DNA from: Georgenia satyanarayanai
GTDB taxonomy: Bacteria > Actinomycetota > Actinomycetes > Actinomycetales > Actinomycetaceae
Reading direction: 5' to 3'
NCBI RefSeq assembly: GCF_009193135.1
Contig: NZ_VUKC01000001.1
Coordinates: forward strand, 434,001-498,000
DNA length: 64,000 nucleotides
In this document: piece after piece, positions 53,167 to 60,721 of the stretch
How positions within the stretch are numbered: position 1 is the first letter of the stretch
How the letters are laid out: every line of letters begins with the position of its first letter
Translations under genes and position numbers: made by a program
Notes under the pieces: model-generated
Seen by the model: only the letters and a program-made list of their open reading frames with translations
What the model was told of the DNA's origin: nothing
Databases searched by the model: none

Positions 53167-53832
53167 GTGTTCGCGGACTGGAGGGACCGCCGTGCTGCGC
53201 GGCGCGTCAAGCCCGGCGACGGTCATGCGCTCCAGCGCTTCCGGTGGTGGCAGCCGTTCTCCCGCTCGCTGCTCCACATCCCGCTCCTCGAGGAGGACGG
53301 GCAGTGCCACACGTGGTCGGTGGACGTCCGGCTCGGGGGCGACTCCTCGGACGGTGAGGTGCGGGCCCGGCTCTACCGGGACGGCGTGCACCACGCCGTG
53401 GCCAAGCCGCCCGCCGCGTTCCCGGTGCCCGGCGGGACCATCGAGGTGGCGACCAGCGGCTACGGGCTGCGGCGCTGCCACTTTGTGCGGAGCGACGGTG
53501 TCGAGCGCCAACTCACGCCCGACCCGGCCTCCGCCGAGGGGCGCCGGGCCCGGCTCGAGCGTCGCCACCCGCTGCTCAGCCGGGGCATCGGGCTCGTCTC
53601 GGTCGCCGTCCTGCTCGTCGCCCTCGTCCTCGGTGTGCCGCAGATCGTCGAGCAGATCTCCCAGATCCCGCCCGTCGCCGAGAACGTCGGCTCCTTCACC
53701 TCCCCGTTCCACCTGTCGGTGGGGTGGAACATCGCGCTCACTGTTGGCGCCCTCGTGGCGAGCACCGAGCGCGCGCTCCGGCTGCGCTACCACTGGCTGC
53801 TCGACGGCGGGCTCTTCGACGGGGAGGAGTGA
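53167..53832 (+). CDS. Membrane protein with basic N-terminal soluble domain, unknown function
   Basis: The 221-residue product has a soluble N-terminal half (residues 1-135, with FRWWQPFSRSLLHIPLLEED and HTWSVDVRLGGD) and two hydrophobic segments (about 140-160 and 180-200) round the acidic segment IPPVAENVGSFTSPFH. It resembles unannotated actinobacterial membrane proteins that I cannot name. TACGGT ends 6 nt before GTG 53167, so it is likely leaderless. It lies between recQ and the broken cpaF. Confidence 0.7.
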   Translation: MFADWRDRRAARRVKPGDGHALQRFRWWQPFSRSLLHIPLLEEDGQCHTWSVDVRLGGDSSDGEVRARLYRDGVHHAVAKPPAAFPVPGGTIEVATSGYGLRRCHFVRSDGVERQLTPDPASAEGRRARLERRHPLLSRGIGLVSVAVLLVALVLGVPQIVEQISQIPPVAENVGSFTSPFHLSVGWNIALTVGALVASTERALRLRYHWLLDGGLFDGEE

Positions 53833-53953
53833 CGGCCCGAGGGGCCCTTGCATGGACCAGTTCGTCCGAGCCGACGGGACGTGGCGGATCGCGGTGCTGA
53901 CCCCACTGGACTGAGCGCACGGACCGCCCTGTCCACAGATTCGCCGAAGGGGG

Positions 53954-53982
53954 CTGACACAGCGCCGGATTGCCCCTAGGTT
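53954..53982 (+). promoter_or_regulatory. Promoter of the broken cpaF gene
   Basis: CTGACA (53954-53959), a 17-bp spacer and TAGGTT (53977-53982) make a near-consensus sigma-70-type promoter about 36 bp before ATG 54019. It shows that the tad remnant still has an intact promoter reading into the island. Confidence 0.55.
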
Positions 53983-54018
53983 TGCCTCCATCGTGATCCG
54001 CTCCCGGGGGTGCGAGGC

Positions 54019-54657
54019 ATGAACCAGGCAACGGTGCTGCTCGAGGACGAGGTTCGTGAGCTCGTCCGACGGCGCGGCCTCGACCCTGCCCGTGACACCG
54101 CCGGGGTCCGCGCGCTGGTGGCCGACGCGCTCGCCGACTACGACAGCCGCTCGGTCGCGGGACTCGTGCCGCCCGTCGTCGACCCGGAGCAGACCGCCAA
54201 GGACGTCCTCGACGGCGTCGCCGGCCTCGGACCCCTCCAGCGCTTCCTCGACGACCCGACGATCGAGGAGGTGTGGATCAACGAACCCGGCAAGGTGTTC
54301 ATCGCCCGCGCCGGACGCGCGGAGCTGACGACGACGATCCTCACCGAGACGCAGGTCCACGAGCTCGTCGAGCGCATGCTGCGGATCTCCGGCCGCCGGC
54401 TCGACCTGTCCTCCCCGTTCGTCGACGCGTCCCTCGCGACGGGCAAGCGTGTGCACGTCGGCATCCCGGACATCACCCGCCGGTCGTGGGCCGTCAACAT
54501 TCGCAAGTACATCGCCCGCGCCACCCGCGTGAGCGACCTCGTCACGCTCGGCTCGTTCACCACCAAGGCCGCCGCTTTCCTCGACGCCGCCGTCGTGTCC
54601 GGCATCAACGTCCTGGTCAGCGGGGCCACGCAGGCGGGGAATCCGGCAACTGGCTAA
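54019..54657 (+). pseudogene. cpaF: TadA/CpaF pilus-assembly ATPase, truncated at the Walker A motif by an island
   Basis: Residues 1-205 match the N-terminal part of TadA/CpaF secretion ATPases: LLEDEVRELVRRRGLDP, GLGPLQRFLDDPTIEEVWIN, LVERMLRISGRRLDLSSP and INVLVSGATQAG. The family continues with KTT to complete Walker A (GATQAGKTT), but here the reading is GATQAGNPATG and stop. Everything after the P-loop is missing, so no ATPase can be made. The breakpoint is at about base 54640. The missing 3' part is not found at the other end of the island. Confidence 0.88.
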
Positions 54658-54681
54658 TCCACCCGCAGGTATCGTGTCGAT

Positions 54682-55428
54682 ATGAACAAAAGGACCGTGG
54701 CGGTAGCAGGTCTCTTCGTGCTGCTTACTGCGCTCGTGGTGTGGGCCCTTCTCTCTGGTTCCAGCGAAGCGATCGGCGCCGTGACCGGTTTGTCCACGGT
54801 CGCTTTAGTCGCCGTGACGGCGTGGTATGTGTCGCTCACGCGCGACCTTGTGGCTGCGCAGCGTGAGTCGATAAGGCAGGCGGCGGCCGCAGAAGATGCC
54901 AGGTTGCGCGAGGACAGCCGCAAGCGGGAGCGACAAGCAGCCGTGCAGGTCTGGCAAGCGTGTTTCCTCGACGAAATAAACTGGAGTCACATCAAGGATC
55001 TTTCGGCGAGTCTGAAACCGGGTATGGCCTGGGAAGACGTACGAACGACGGGCAAGGCGCTCTATAAAGAAGCCGAACCACTCGAAGCGCTGTCGACGGA
55101 GATAGTGAAACTGTCCCCCGACCTTAACGGCGACGTTTTCGAGCTCACATGGCAGGCCGGTGCTCAGCTACTCGTGCTCTCTAAGACGCTGCTACAGGTC
55201 CACTATGCAATTACGATGCTATCCAAAGAAAAGGGGGAGAGTGATGAGCTTCCGACCATCACTGATTTGCGCACTAAGTGGACGCTTGATCTCCGACCTC
55301 GGGCTGATGGGTTGGAGTGGGAAGAGCTTGTGTCGGGTGCGAGAGTTGACGTTGCGGAGCGGAAACTTCGAGAGCTCGACCAGGCTGCGTTCAGCGTTGC
55401 GCGCGCCAGCGCGCGCGACGCTGCTTGA
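54682..55428 (+). CDS. Island membrane protein of unknown function
   Basis: The 248-residue product has two membrane segments (about residues 7-25 and 33-50) and then a basic coiled-coil-like stretch (AAQRESIRQAAAAEDARLRE) and a soluble domain with WEDVRTTGKALYKEAEPLEAL. No family is recognised. Codon use is far more AT-tolerant than the chromosome, a sign of transfer. TATCGT ends 6 nt before the ATG, so it is leaderless in the host style. It is the first gene inside the island and may be cargo. Confidence 0.65.
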   Translation: MNKRTVAVAGLFVLLTALVVWALLSGSSEAIGAVTGLSTVALVAVTAWYVSLTRDLVAAQRESIRQAAAAEDARLREDSRKRERQAAVQVWQACFLDEINWSHIKDLSASLKPGMAWEDVRTTGKALYKEAEPLEALSTEIVKLSPDLNGDVFELTWQAGAQLLVLSKTLLQVHYAITMLSKEKGESDELPTITDLRTKWTLDLRPRADGLEWEELVSGARVDVAERKLRELDQAAFSVARASARDAA

Positions 55429-55480
55429 CTTAGCAACATAACTCTGGGTCGTCGTCGCGGTTCGTGTGGGTGCCGTGCGT

Positions 55481-55501
55481 TAGTCTCAGAACTTGGGACT
55501 A
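55481..55501. promoter_or_regulatory. Island operator copy 1
   Basis: TAGTCTCA-N5-TGGGACTA, a 21-bp imperfect palindrome 17 bp before the helix-turn-helix start codon. Its left arm contains TAGTCT, a possible -10 box. Confidence 0.7.
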
Positions 55502-55518
55502 GAGGAGTGTGGTTTGCC

Positions 55519-55899
55519 GTGGCTGACTTTCGATCGCAGCGCATGCCGTCGCCGGATGGTGAGGGGGTCGCTCGGGGCCGGTGGGGCAAGGCTTGGGATG
55601 TCTACTCTCAGGCGGTTCGCAAGGTCGCCGATCCGGTGGCGGCGCCGGTTGTGCGTCCGATGGCCCGCGGTGCCACTTTCGATCTGCTCGGGTTCTGGCT
55701 GGCCTGGCACACCTGCGGTGGCTTCGAGGGGTTGCAATCGCAGCTCGGGATGAGCCGCTCAGCGGTCTACCGACGCGTGTCGGCGTTCCGGAAGGCCTTC
55801 GGCCAGCACCCAGACGTGTTCGAGTTCCCTGGCGTGAGCATCGACCTCGATGCGTTCGTCGCGGCGAGTGGTCGTGCGGAGGCCTCGCCAGGCGCGTAG
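55519..55899 (+). CDS. Helix-turn-helix protein of the island (likely replication/regulatory)
   Basis: The 126-residue protein starts at GTG 55519; AGAGGAG lies upstream. The centre has a helix-turn-helix-like run, GGFEGLQSQLGMSRSAVYRR, followed by VSAFRKAFGQHPDVFEFPG. It lies between operator copy 1 and copies 2-3, and its TAG stop is part of copy 2. The context suggests that it represses itself and the rep gene that follows. Similar small proteins precede rep in actinobacterial integrative plasmids. Confidence 0.7.
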   Translation: MADFRSQRMPSPDGEGVARGRWGKAWDVYSQAVRKVADPVAAPVVRPMARGATFDLLGFWLAWHTCGGFEGLQSQLGMSRSAVYRRVSAFRKAFGQHPDVFEFPGVSIDLDAFVAASGRAEASPGA

Positions 55900-55956
55900 T
55901 CCAAGGTTGTTGGACTAGCGACTCCGGAGTGCCTATAGTCCCAGGTTGTAGGACTA
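55897..55956. promoter_or_regulatory. Island operators 2 and 3 embedded in the rep promoter
   Basis: Copy 2 is TAGTCCAA-N5-TTGGACTA (55897-55917, perfect arms) and copy 3 is TAGTCCCA-N5-TAGGACTA (55936-55956). TTGGAC in copy 2 (55910-55915) and TATAGT overlapping copy 3 (55934-55939) form a promoter with an 18-bp spacer. Each operator thus covers one promoter hexamer. Confidence 0.78.
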
Positions 55957-56484
55957 GTGACGGAAAAGATGCCAGGGGGGCCTCGTGCGCCGAGCGTGGC
56001 CGGGTGGGTGCTCTCGCTGTATCCCGATGCTGCTGAGGCGAGTGGCGCCTTCGTCCCGTCCTACCGTCCCGTGCGTGACTACGTTGCCAGGGGTGCGGCT
56101 GCGGACCCGGATCGGGCGGCGAAGAAGGCCGATGGGCGTGCGCGGGGTCGCTTGCGTCGGTACTGCGCGGCGAACCGGCTCAACCGGCTGGCTCTGACAT
56201 ACGGGCCGCCCCGGTGTGCGGACCCTCGGGAGGTCCGCGAGCACATGGGCCAGTTCTTCCGCGACCTACGTGCCGGTCTTGGAGGGCGGCCGCTGCCCTA
56301 TGCCTGGGTTCTCGAGCTGCACAAGGACGGGGTGCACTTCCACGTCCACTTCGCCGTGGGAAGGTTCGTCCCGCGGCGCCTCATCAATGAGGCCTGGGGC
56401 CGGGGCTTCGTGAGCATTAAGCTGCTCGGTGACCTGCCGGTGGGCTCTGGCACGTTGGATGAAGCGCGCGTGGCTGCGAGGTGA
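55957..56484 (+). pseudogene. Truncated replication initiator protein (RepSA-like)
   Basis: The readable 175 residues match the N-terminal part of actinobacterial replication initiators: RRYCAANRLNRLALTYG, a HUH-type motif FHVHFAV (HFHVH at 127-131) and a run up to TLDEARVAAR. The next codon is TGA, where the family has Tyr; the same frame then reads LSKYVAKS as expected before similarity stops. So there is an in-frame nonsense codon and then loss of the rest. Family members are usually more than twice this length. GTG 55957 abuts operator copy 3; ATG 55969 is an alternative start. Confidence 0.75.
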
Positions 56485-56802
56485 TTGTCGAAGTATGTGG
56501 CCAAGTCCTCGATCCGGGCTTTGTCGATCGCGACCACGTTGTCGCCGGTAGCTACTTGAGCAGCGGGCGCGTCGTCGTGGATCTCAAGGTGCTTCATGCC
56601 AGGCAGGCTACCCGCCGACGCCTGGGCCGGTACCGACTTCGGGAGTGACGCACGAAAGCCCCCCGCCTCCTGCGAGGGAGAGCGGGATTCCTGACCTCGT
56701 TGACGAGCCGCTGCTCCCGGTCGCGTCCGGCGTCTTAGGCGAGCGCCTCCTGCGTCATGGCTCCAGCGTCGCGTGGAGGTGTGATCTCGGGCATGCACAG
56801 CT
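56485..56802. other. Non-coding/decayed stretch after rep, with stem-loop
   Basis: The first 25 bases are the tail of the rep relic. A minus-strand frame opening at 56598 (MKHLEIHDDAPAAQ...) is open into rep antisense, and I cannot decide whether its first 30 codons are real. CACGAAAGCC followed by a stem CCCGCCTCC/GGGAG-GCGGG (56662-56686) is the first of three similar stem-loops in the island. Confidence 0.45.
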
Positions 56803-56832
56803 CTTGTCAACGACAAGGATTTATGGTAGGCT
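56803..56832 (+). promoter_or_regulatory. Promoter with overlapping dyad before the small island genes
   Basis: TTGTCA (56804-56809), a 17-bp spacer and TAGGCT (56827-56832) form a good promoter. CTTGTC-AAC-GACAAG (56803-56817) is a perfect dyad covering the -35 box, a likely operator for an autorepressor. Confidence 0.65.
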
Positions 56833-56891
56833 GCAAGCGTGCCCCGATAGAGGGGCGACCAACTAAATAGAGAAAGGAGGTACCCCGCACC

Positions 56892-57089
56892 ATGGGAAAG
56901 CGCTCAGCGCAGGAATTGATCGACATGGCTGAGGCCCAGGGTTGGCGAGTCGAGAGCAGCAAAAAGGGCTGGCTCTTTTATCCGCCAGACAAGACGAAGC
57001 AGATCGTCACGATCCACGGCAGCGCCAGCGACCATCGCTGGTACATGAACGCCGTGACCCGCCTCAGACGGTCCGGGTTGGTCATATAA
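56892..57089 (+). CDS. Small HicA-like protein (possible toxin)
   Basis: The 65-residue protein has the look of the HicA/YcfA dsRNA-binding fold: SAQELIDMAEAQGWRVESSKKGW, then TIHGSASDHRWYMNAVTRLRRSGL. The usual catalytic His (SHH/GSHH) of HicA is not in its normal place, so activity is uncertain. AAAGGAGG precedes the ATG. It is followed by a hairpin and a larger helix-turn-helix protein that could be its partner. Confidence 0.6.
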   Translation: MGKRSAQELIDMAEAQGWRVESSKKGWLFYPPDKTKQIVTIHGSASDHRWYMNAVTRLRRSGLVI

Positions 57090-57109
57090 CTGGTACGACC
57101 AACCCGGAG
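57073..57109. terminator. Hairpin over the end of the HicA-like gene
   Basis: TCCGGGTTGGTC (57073-57084) pairs perfectly with GACCAACCCGGA (57098-57109); the stop codon lies in the 13-base loop. Attenuation between the two small genes is possible. Confidence 0.6.
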
Positions 57110-57226
57110 GGGTGGGGATGCGCAGGTCCCGCAACCTGCGTCTCCCCACCCTGCCTCAGGCGCTTCCCAGAGTCAATATGAGATTCACTCACCGCCACCA
57201 CCCGACCACATCAGGAGGAGGGAACC

Positions 57227-57724
57227 ATGACCGCAGGCACGTGGTACGCAGACGTCGACTTCATCACGACCTCACCCGTGAGCAGCGACGAGGCCGAGAG
57301 TGTGGCCGAGACACTCGCCGAGCACGGCGGCGCAGTTAGCATCAGCGCCGACGGCAAGGCCGGAGCGATCTCGATCGCATTCGAAGCCGACAGCGTCGAA
57401 GATGCCTCGCGGATCGCCACCCGCATCGCCACCGACAACCTTGGTGGCCACGGCCGGCTGGACGTCGTCAAACTCGACGTTCGCAACGAGGCCGTCATGG
57501 AGAAGGAGATTGCGACGCCCGTGATCCCCGAGCTCGTGGGCTACGCAGAGATCGCCGAGCTTGCCGGAGTAAGCCGCCAGCGCGCGCGCCAGTTCGCTGA
57601 CATCCCCGGCTTCCCCGCACCGGTCGTAGAGACCGCCGCAGGCCCCCTGCGGACGCGTGCGGCGATCGACGCCTGGCTCGCTCACCGCAACACCAGCCCC
57701 GGACGGAGGCGTGTGAACGCCTGA
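57227..57724 (+). CDS. Two-domain protein with C-terminal helix-turn-helix (possible antitoxin)
   Basis: The 165-residue protein has an N-terminal alpha/beta domain (1-95; WYADVDFITTSP, AVSISADGKAGAISIAFEA, a ferredoxin-like pattern) and a C-terminal DNA-binding domain of AlpA/MerR-like type (LVGYAEIAELAGVSRQRARQ, then RTRAAIDAWLAHRN). AGGAGGAGG precedes the ATG. It follows the HicA-like gene in the same direction, so a toxin-antitoxin-like pair is possible, with this protein binding the dyad at 56803. That is inference from order only. Confidence 0.65.
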   Translation: MTAGTWYADVDFITTSPVSSDEAESVAETLAEHGGAVSISADGKAGAISIAFEADSVEDASRIATRIATDNLGGHGRLDVVKLDVRNEAVMEKEIATPVIPELVGYAEIAELAGVSRQRARQFADIPGFPAPVVETAAGPLRTRAAIDAWLAHRNTSPGRRRVNA

Positions 57725-57799
57725 CAACTCGACGTCCTAGGGACTAGCGGCAGCCCCGGCACCTCACCTAGGTGACCGGGGCTGTCGCATGTTCTGAGT

Positions 57800-57842
57800 G
57801 GCACACGAAAGGCTCCACCCACCCGTGAGGGGGCGGGGTGCG
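57800..57842. repeat. Island stem-loop copy 2
   Basis: CACACGAAAGG, then CCACCCACCCGTGAGGGGGCGGGG. It shares the order CGAAAG, pyrimidine arm, CGTGAGG loop and purine arm with copies near 56651 and 60349. Confidence 0.55.
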
Positions 57843-57923
57843 CGGGGTGTCCCATAGCCGCGAGCCATGCGATGATTTGGGCCAGCGGCAACGATGCCGG
57901 TAGCGCTCGACGCGGAGCACACC

Positions 57924-58577
57924 ATGACCACAGACGCCCCAGACTTTTCAGATCAGCCCATCGGCGGTCCCAACTCGGGGGTGAAGAAGCGGCGTCGGCT
58001 GCCGCGGTGGGCCGTCGGTGCCATCGCCGCGTTCATCGCCCTCTTCGTGGGAGTGAGCATCGGGAACTCAGCAGATCCGACCGACTCGGCCGAGTACCGC
58101 GAGCTCGCCGACAGGCTCGAGACCGCCACCGTCGAGCACGAGCAGACCGAACGCGACCTCGACGAGACGCGGTCGGCGCTTGCGGAGACCACAGACCAAG
58201 TTGCGACACTTCAAGCCGACCTCGAAGACGCCCAGGGCGCAGCCGATGTCGCCCTCGCTGACATGGAAGCCCACCGTCAGGCCCTCGACCAGCGCGAAGC
58301 CGAGCTGGACGAACGCGCCGAGGAACTCGACACCAGACGCGCCGACCTGGACGACCGCGAGGGCGCGATCGCGAACCGCGAAGAGGCAGTCACCGTTGCC
58401 GAGCAGGAGGCCGAAGCGCGACCACGAGCCGCCGCGTCTGCTCCTGCCGCGCCGGCCAGCGTCTCGTACCGCAACTGCAGCGAGGCACGTGCCGCTGGCG
58501 CCGCGCCGGTCCGCCGGGGAGACCCGGGATACGCATCCCACCTCGACCGCGACGGCGACGGCGTCGGGTGCGAGTAG
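57924..58577 (+). CDS. Membrane-anchored coiled-coil protein with C-terminal excalibur domain
   Basis: The 217-residue protein has one membrane segment (about 29-48), a long coiled coil (about 55-165; heptads in ELADRLETATVEHEQTERDL and DQREAELDERAEELDTRRAD), an Ala/Pro linker and a C-terminal excalibur calcium-binding domain (YRNCSEARAAGAAPV ... HLDRDGDGVGCE). The DxDxDGxGC end is the hallmark. It should project from the cell surface. CGGAG precedes ATG 57924; ATG 57894 in frame is possible. Probably cargo of the island. Confidence 0.82.
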   Translation: MTTDAPDFSDQPIGGPNSGVKKRRRLPRWAVGAIAAFIALFVGVSIGNSADPTDSAEYRELADRLETATVEHEQTERDLDETRSALAETTDQVATLQADLEDAQGAADVALADMEAHRQALDQREAELDERAEELDTRRADLDDREGAIANREEAVTVAEQEAEARPRAAASAPAAPASVSYRNCSEARAAGAAPVRRGDPGYASHLDRDGDGVGCE

Positions 58578-58646
58578 ACGCCGCGCCGGGACCAAAGATG
58601 AGCGCAGCGAGGCCACGCCACAGTTGAACCTAGAACCAAGTCGAAA

Positions 58647-60068
58647 CTACTCATTCAGAACCCAGTGCGCTCGAGGGTCCTTCGGAGACTTGCCGATCCA
58701 CTTGATGAGGCCTTCCGCCCGGAGAGCGTCGAGGCGGACCTTTACCGCCGGTCTGGACATCTCGACCGCTTCGGCGACGTCCCCTGTTCCGAGCAACTTG
58801 TCACCAGCGGCGCGAATAGCGTCGAGCACACGTTCCGAGCCCTGAGGGAGGCGTGCCTCAACGTCGGGCGCAAGCCGAGGCATGTTCGAGAGCACGAGCC
58901 GCGTGCTTCCGCGCTTCTCCTCGTACATCGGGTCCGTCAGTCCCCTGGATCGCATCTCGTCAAACATTCGACGGATCCCCTCACCCAGCTCCTGCCCAAT
59001 CCGGAGTTCTGCGCAGACTCGTGCGATACGAGGGTTCCGGGCGAATCTGCTGATGTCGAGAGGCTTCCGGGGATCTGCTAGCCCTGGGAAGCGTCCGGGG
59101 CTCTCGATCTCCACACGGTCGTCGTAGATCTCGACCCGAATGTGGTCGCCACCGAGGCTGTACGAACGGTGGATCACGGCGTTGACGAGCCCCTCGAGCC
59201 AGGCATCGCGGGGCACGATCGGCTGAGTCTCGAATCGACCATCTGCGCTCAGAAAGCGCCGCCGCGGCATAAGCGACTCCACGATGCGCTGGGCGTCCTC
59301 AATCACTCGCGGAATGGGCCCCTCGACACGATGCTCGGATGAGTCCTCTAAGGTCAGCCTCGCTCCGGTCCCGCGGTCAGTGCCGAGGTACCGGATGATC
59401 CGGACATACGCTTGTGGGAACCACTGCTGTGGCCTCGACCCGAACAGCAGCAGCGCGGCATTGGTGAGCCTCCCTTGTGTCGTCAGGAGCGCCCTGGCAC
59501 GTAAGAGCATCTCCGTCGGGGCGACTGCGCCGGCTGCTCGCTTGTACGTCTCGATGAGATGTCCGTCAAGGTCCGCATGTGTCGCCTCTACCGGGCCACC
59601 GTCGTACTGCGCCTGACCGCGGTCATACTCAAGTTCTTGCCGCTGTTCAAAACGAAGCTTTCGAGTCTCGTCGCCTATGCGAAGATAACAGTCCCCCGAT
59701 GACGTCTCGTGGACACGCTCACCAGGGTCGACGCGGATGATGAGCAACTGGGCGGTGTTCCCCCCTTGCTGCACACAGTCGAGGAGACTGAACCTGGCGC
59801 GAACCGGCGGTCTAGTCAGGTCCATCGGGATCTGTTGGAAGTGACGAAGGTTCTCCTCTGCGAACCCCTCGAGTTCACCGTCCGCCAGCCCAACTGCGAC
59901 TACTCCACCTTCGGCGTTGGCGAAGGCAACGAGAGCGTGAGACAACTTGGACGCCTCGATCCGAGCGCTCTTGCGGTCGTACCACTGGTCTTCATGAGCT
60001 TCCAGAAGCAGGCGCGCGCGGTCGGCCGGAGGTGCTGCGATGGCTCGGTCGACCTGATTCGTGGTCAT
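58647..60068 (-). CDS. Schlafen-type AlbA_2 domain ATP-binding protein
   Basis: The 473-residue protein has an N-terminal AlbA_2/Schlafen domain (about 20-130; EDQWYDRKSARIEASKLSH, NAEGGVVAVGLADG), a central region, a GHKL-like ATP-binding segment (LVNAVIHRSYSLGGDHIRVE, DRVEIESPGRFP) and a C-terminal winged helix (GTGDVAEAVEMSRPAVKVRL). This architecture is common in mobile elements and defence islands, and some relatives act in phage defence or as transcription regulators. It is the only gene facing left in the middle of the island. Lower GC than the chromosome. Confidence 0.85.
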   Translation of the reverse strand: MTTNQVDRAIAAPPADRARLLLEAHEDQWYDRKSARIEASKLSHALVAFANAEGGVVAVGLADGELEGFAEENLRHFQQIPMDLTRPPVRARFSLLDCVQQGGNTAQLLIIRVDPGERVHETSSGDCYLRIGDETRKLRFEQRQELEYDRGQAQYDGGPVEATHADLDGHLIETYKRAAGAVAPTEMLLRARALLTTQGRLTNAALLLFGSRPQQWFPQAYVRIIRYLGTDRGTGARLTLEDSSEHRVEGPIPRVIEDAQRIVESLMPRRRFLSADGRFETQPIVPRDAWLEGLVNAVIHRSYSLGGDHIRVEIYDDRVEIESPGRFPGLADPRKPLDISRFARNPRIARVCAELRIGQELGEGIRRMFDEMRSRGLTDPMYEEKRGSTRLVLSNMPRLAPDVEARLPQGSERVLDAIRAAGDKLLGTGDVAEAVEMSRPAVKVRLDALRAEGLIKWIGKSPKDPRAHWVLNE

Positions 60069-60413
60069 GGACTCACCCTAGGCCGTGTACTTCGAGTAGA
60101 CGGGCAGTAGAGCCGAGGTGGCGTGTAAACGCCCAGGTCAGAGTGACGAGGCGCACCCCGAGGAGGCTTCAAGTAGATGTGCAAGTAGCCGCATCTAACT
60201 CATGACGTCAGAGACGACGACGGAGACTCCGAAGCGCACCTGGAGCGCCGCTCCGAGCCCGTCTGCGACCGGGGATTCGAGAGCATCCCCGGAGCAGCGC
60301 GTGCTCCGTGGTAGGCCCGACCGTCTTGGTGACGAAGGCCCGCGAGCGACGAAGCGCCCCGCCCACCCGTGAGGGTGAGCGGGGCGCTTTGGCGTGCAGT
60401 AGGTGGTGCTGGG
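60069..60413. other. Gene-poor island stretch
   Basis: No credible gene. A short rightward frame ending at a TAG near 60320 reads like a decayed 3' end (ERRSEPVCDRGFESIPGAAR) but has no start. A hairpin follows at 60352. Confidence 0.4.
60352..60389 (+). terminator. Island stem-loop copy 3, terminator-like
   Basis: AAGCGCCCCGC (60352-60362) pairs perfectly with GCGGGGCGCTT (60379-60389), with an inner CACCC/GGGTG stem and a T-run. It can serve the leftward gene relic at 60414 or rightward transcripts. Confidence 0.7.
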
Positions 60414-60626
60414 TCAGTCGTCGAGAACGTGCGCTGCCCGGATGCTGCCGTTGACGGTGACGTTCCCGTCGTCGGAGACCAGCACCCGGGGCGGCGCCTC
60501 GTTCTCGACCCCGGTGCCCAGTCCGATCTTCGCGAGCCACCGCTGGGCCCACTGGGCCGCCATGAGCCGGGTGAGGAACGCGGTGATGGCCGCGACGGCG
60601 CCGAGAGTGCCGCCCAGTGACCTCCA
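60414..60626 (-). pseudogene. Truncated phage-like small membrane protein (3' part)
   Basis: The frame encodes LGGTLGAVAAITAFLTRLMA, a membrane segment, then QRWLAKIGLGTGVENE and a Val-rich end, VSDDGNVTVNGSIRAAHVL. It has no usable start: a TAA in frame stands at 60627-60629 and no ATG, GTG or TTG precedes the membrane segment. The arrangement recalls small holin-like proteins of actinophages. It probably lost its 5' end when the island border formed here. Confidence 0.55.
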
Positions 60627-60721
60627 TTAGCGAAGCTTCAGGTGGTGAGTACCTGTACACGGTTGCTGTCATCTACGACGATGGCTGGGCGGTGCGCGGA
60701 ATCGCAACGGAGGAACCGTGA
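60617..60721 (+). pseudogene. Short 3' remnant of a gene before the PKD protein
   Basis: The frame reads SISEASGGEYLYTVAVIYDD then GWAVRGIATEEP and overlaps the next gene start by four bases (GTGA). The start GTG 60617 has no ribosome-binding site. The coupled overlap suggests it is the true end of an operon gene whose front was removed at the island border. Confidence 0.4.

Larger units (their letters stand above)
54641..60620. mobile_element. Degenerate integrated island (about 6 kb) in the tad locus
   Basis: The left border is the break in cpaF. The right border is near 60605-60625, where a 5'-truncated leftward phage-like gene meets a 5'-truncated rightward one. Base composition drops well below the flanks, especially in 54.7-55.5 and 58.6-60.2 kb. 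Contents are a Rep relic, helix-turn-helix proteins, small toxin-like and Schlafen-type genes and three similar stem-loops. No integrase, transposase or transfer gene is seen, so it is probably a remnant of an integrative plasmid or prophage-like element that can no longer move. Confidence 0.75.

Noticed and set aside
53852-53914. 20-codon peptide MDQFVRADGTWRIAVLTPLD
   Set aside because: Weak ribosome-binding site, no recognised family and close to a hairpin-like segment; too little to call a gene.
56298-56598. Leftward frame starting MKHLEIHDDAPAAQ
   Set aside because: Most of it is antisense to the rep relic. The first 30 codons look gene-like, but no family or ribosome-binding site is evident.
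54641-60620. Integrase or attachment-site repeats for the island
   Set aside because: I found no tyrosine or serine recombinase motifs and no clear direct repeat shared by the two borders.
60208-60672. Leftward frame at the island's right end
   Set aside because: Different frame from the plausible membrane-protein relic, and Arg/His/Gly-rich without any motif.
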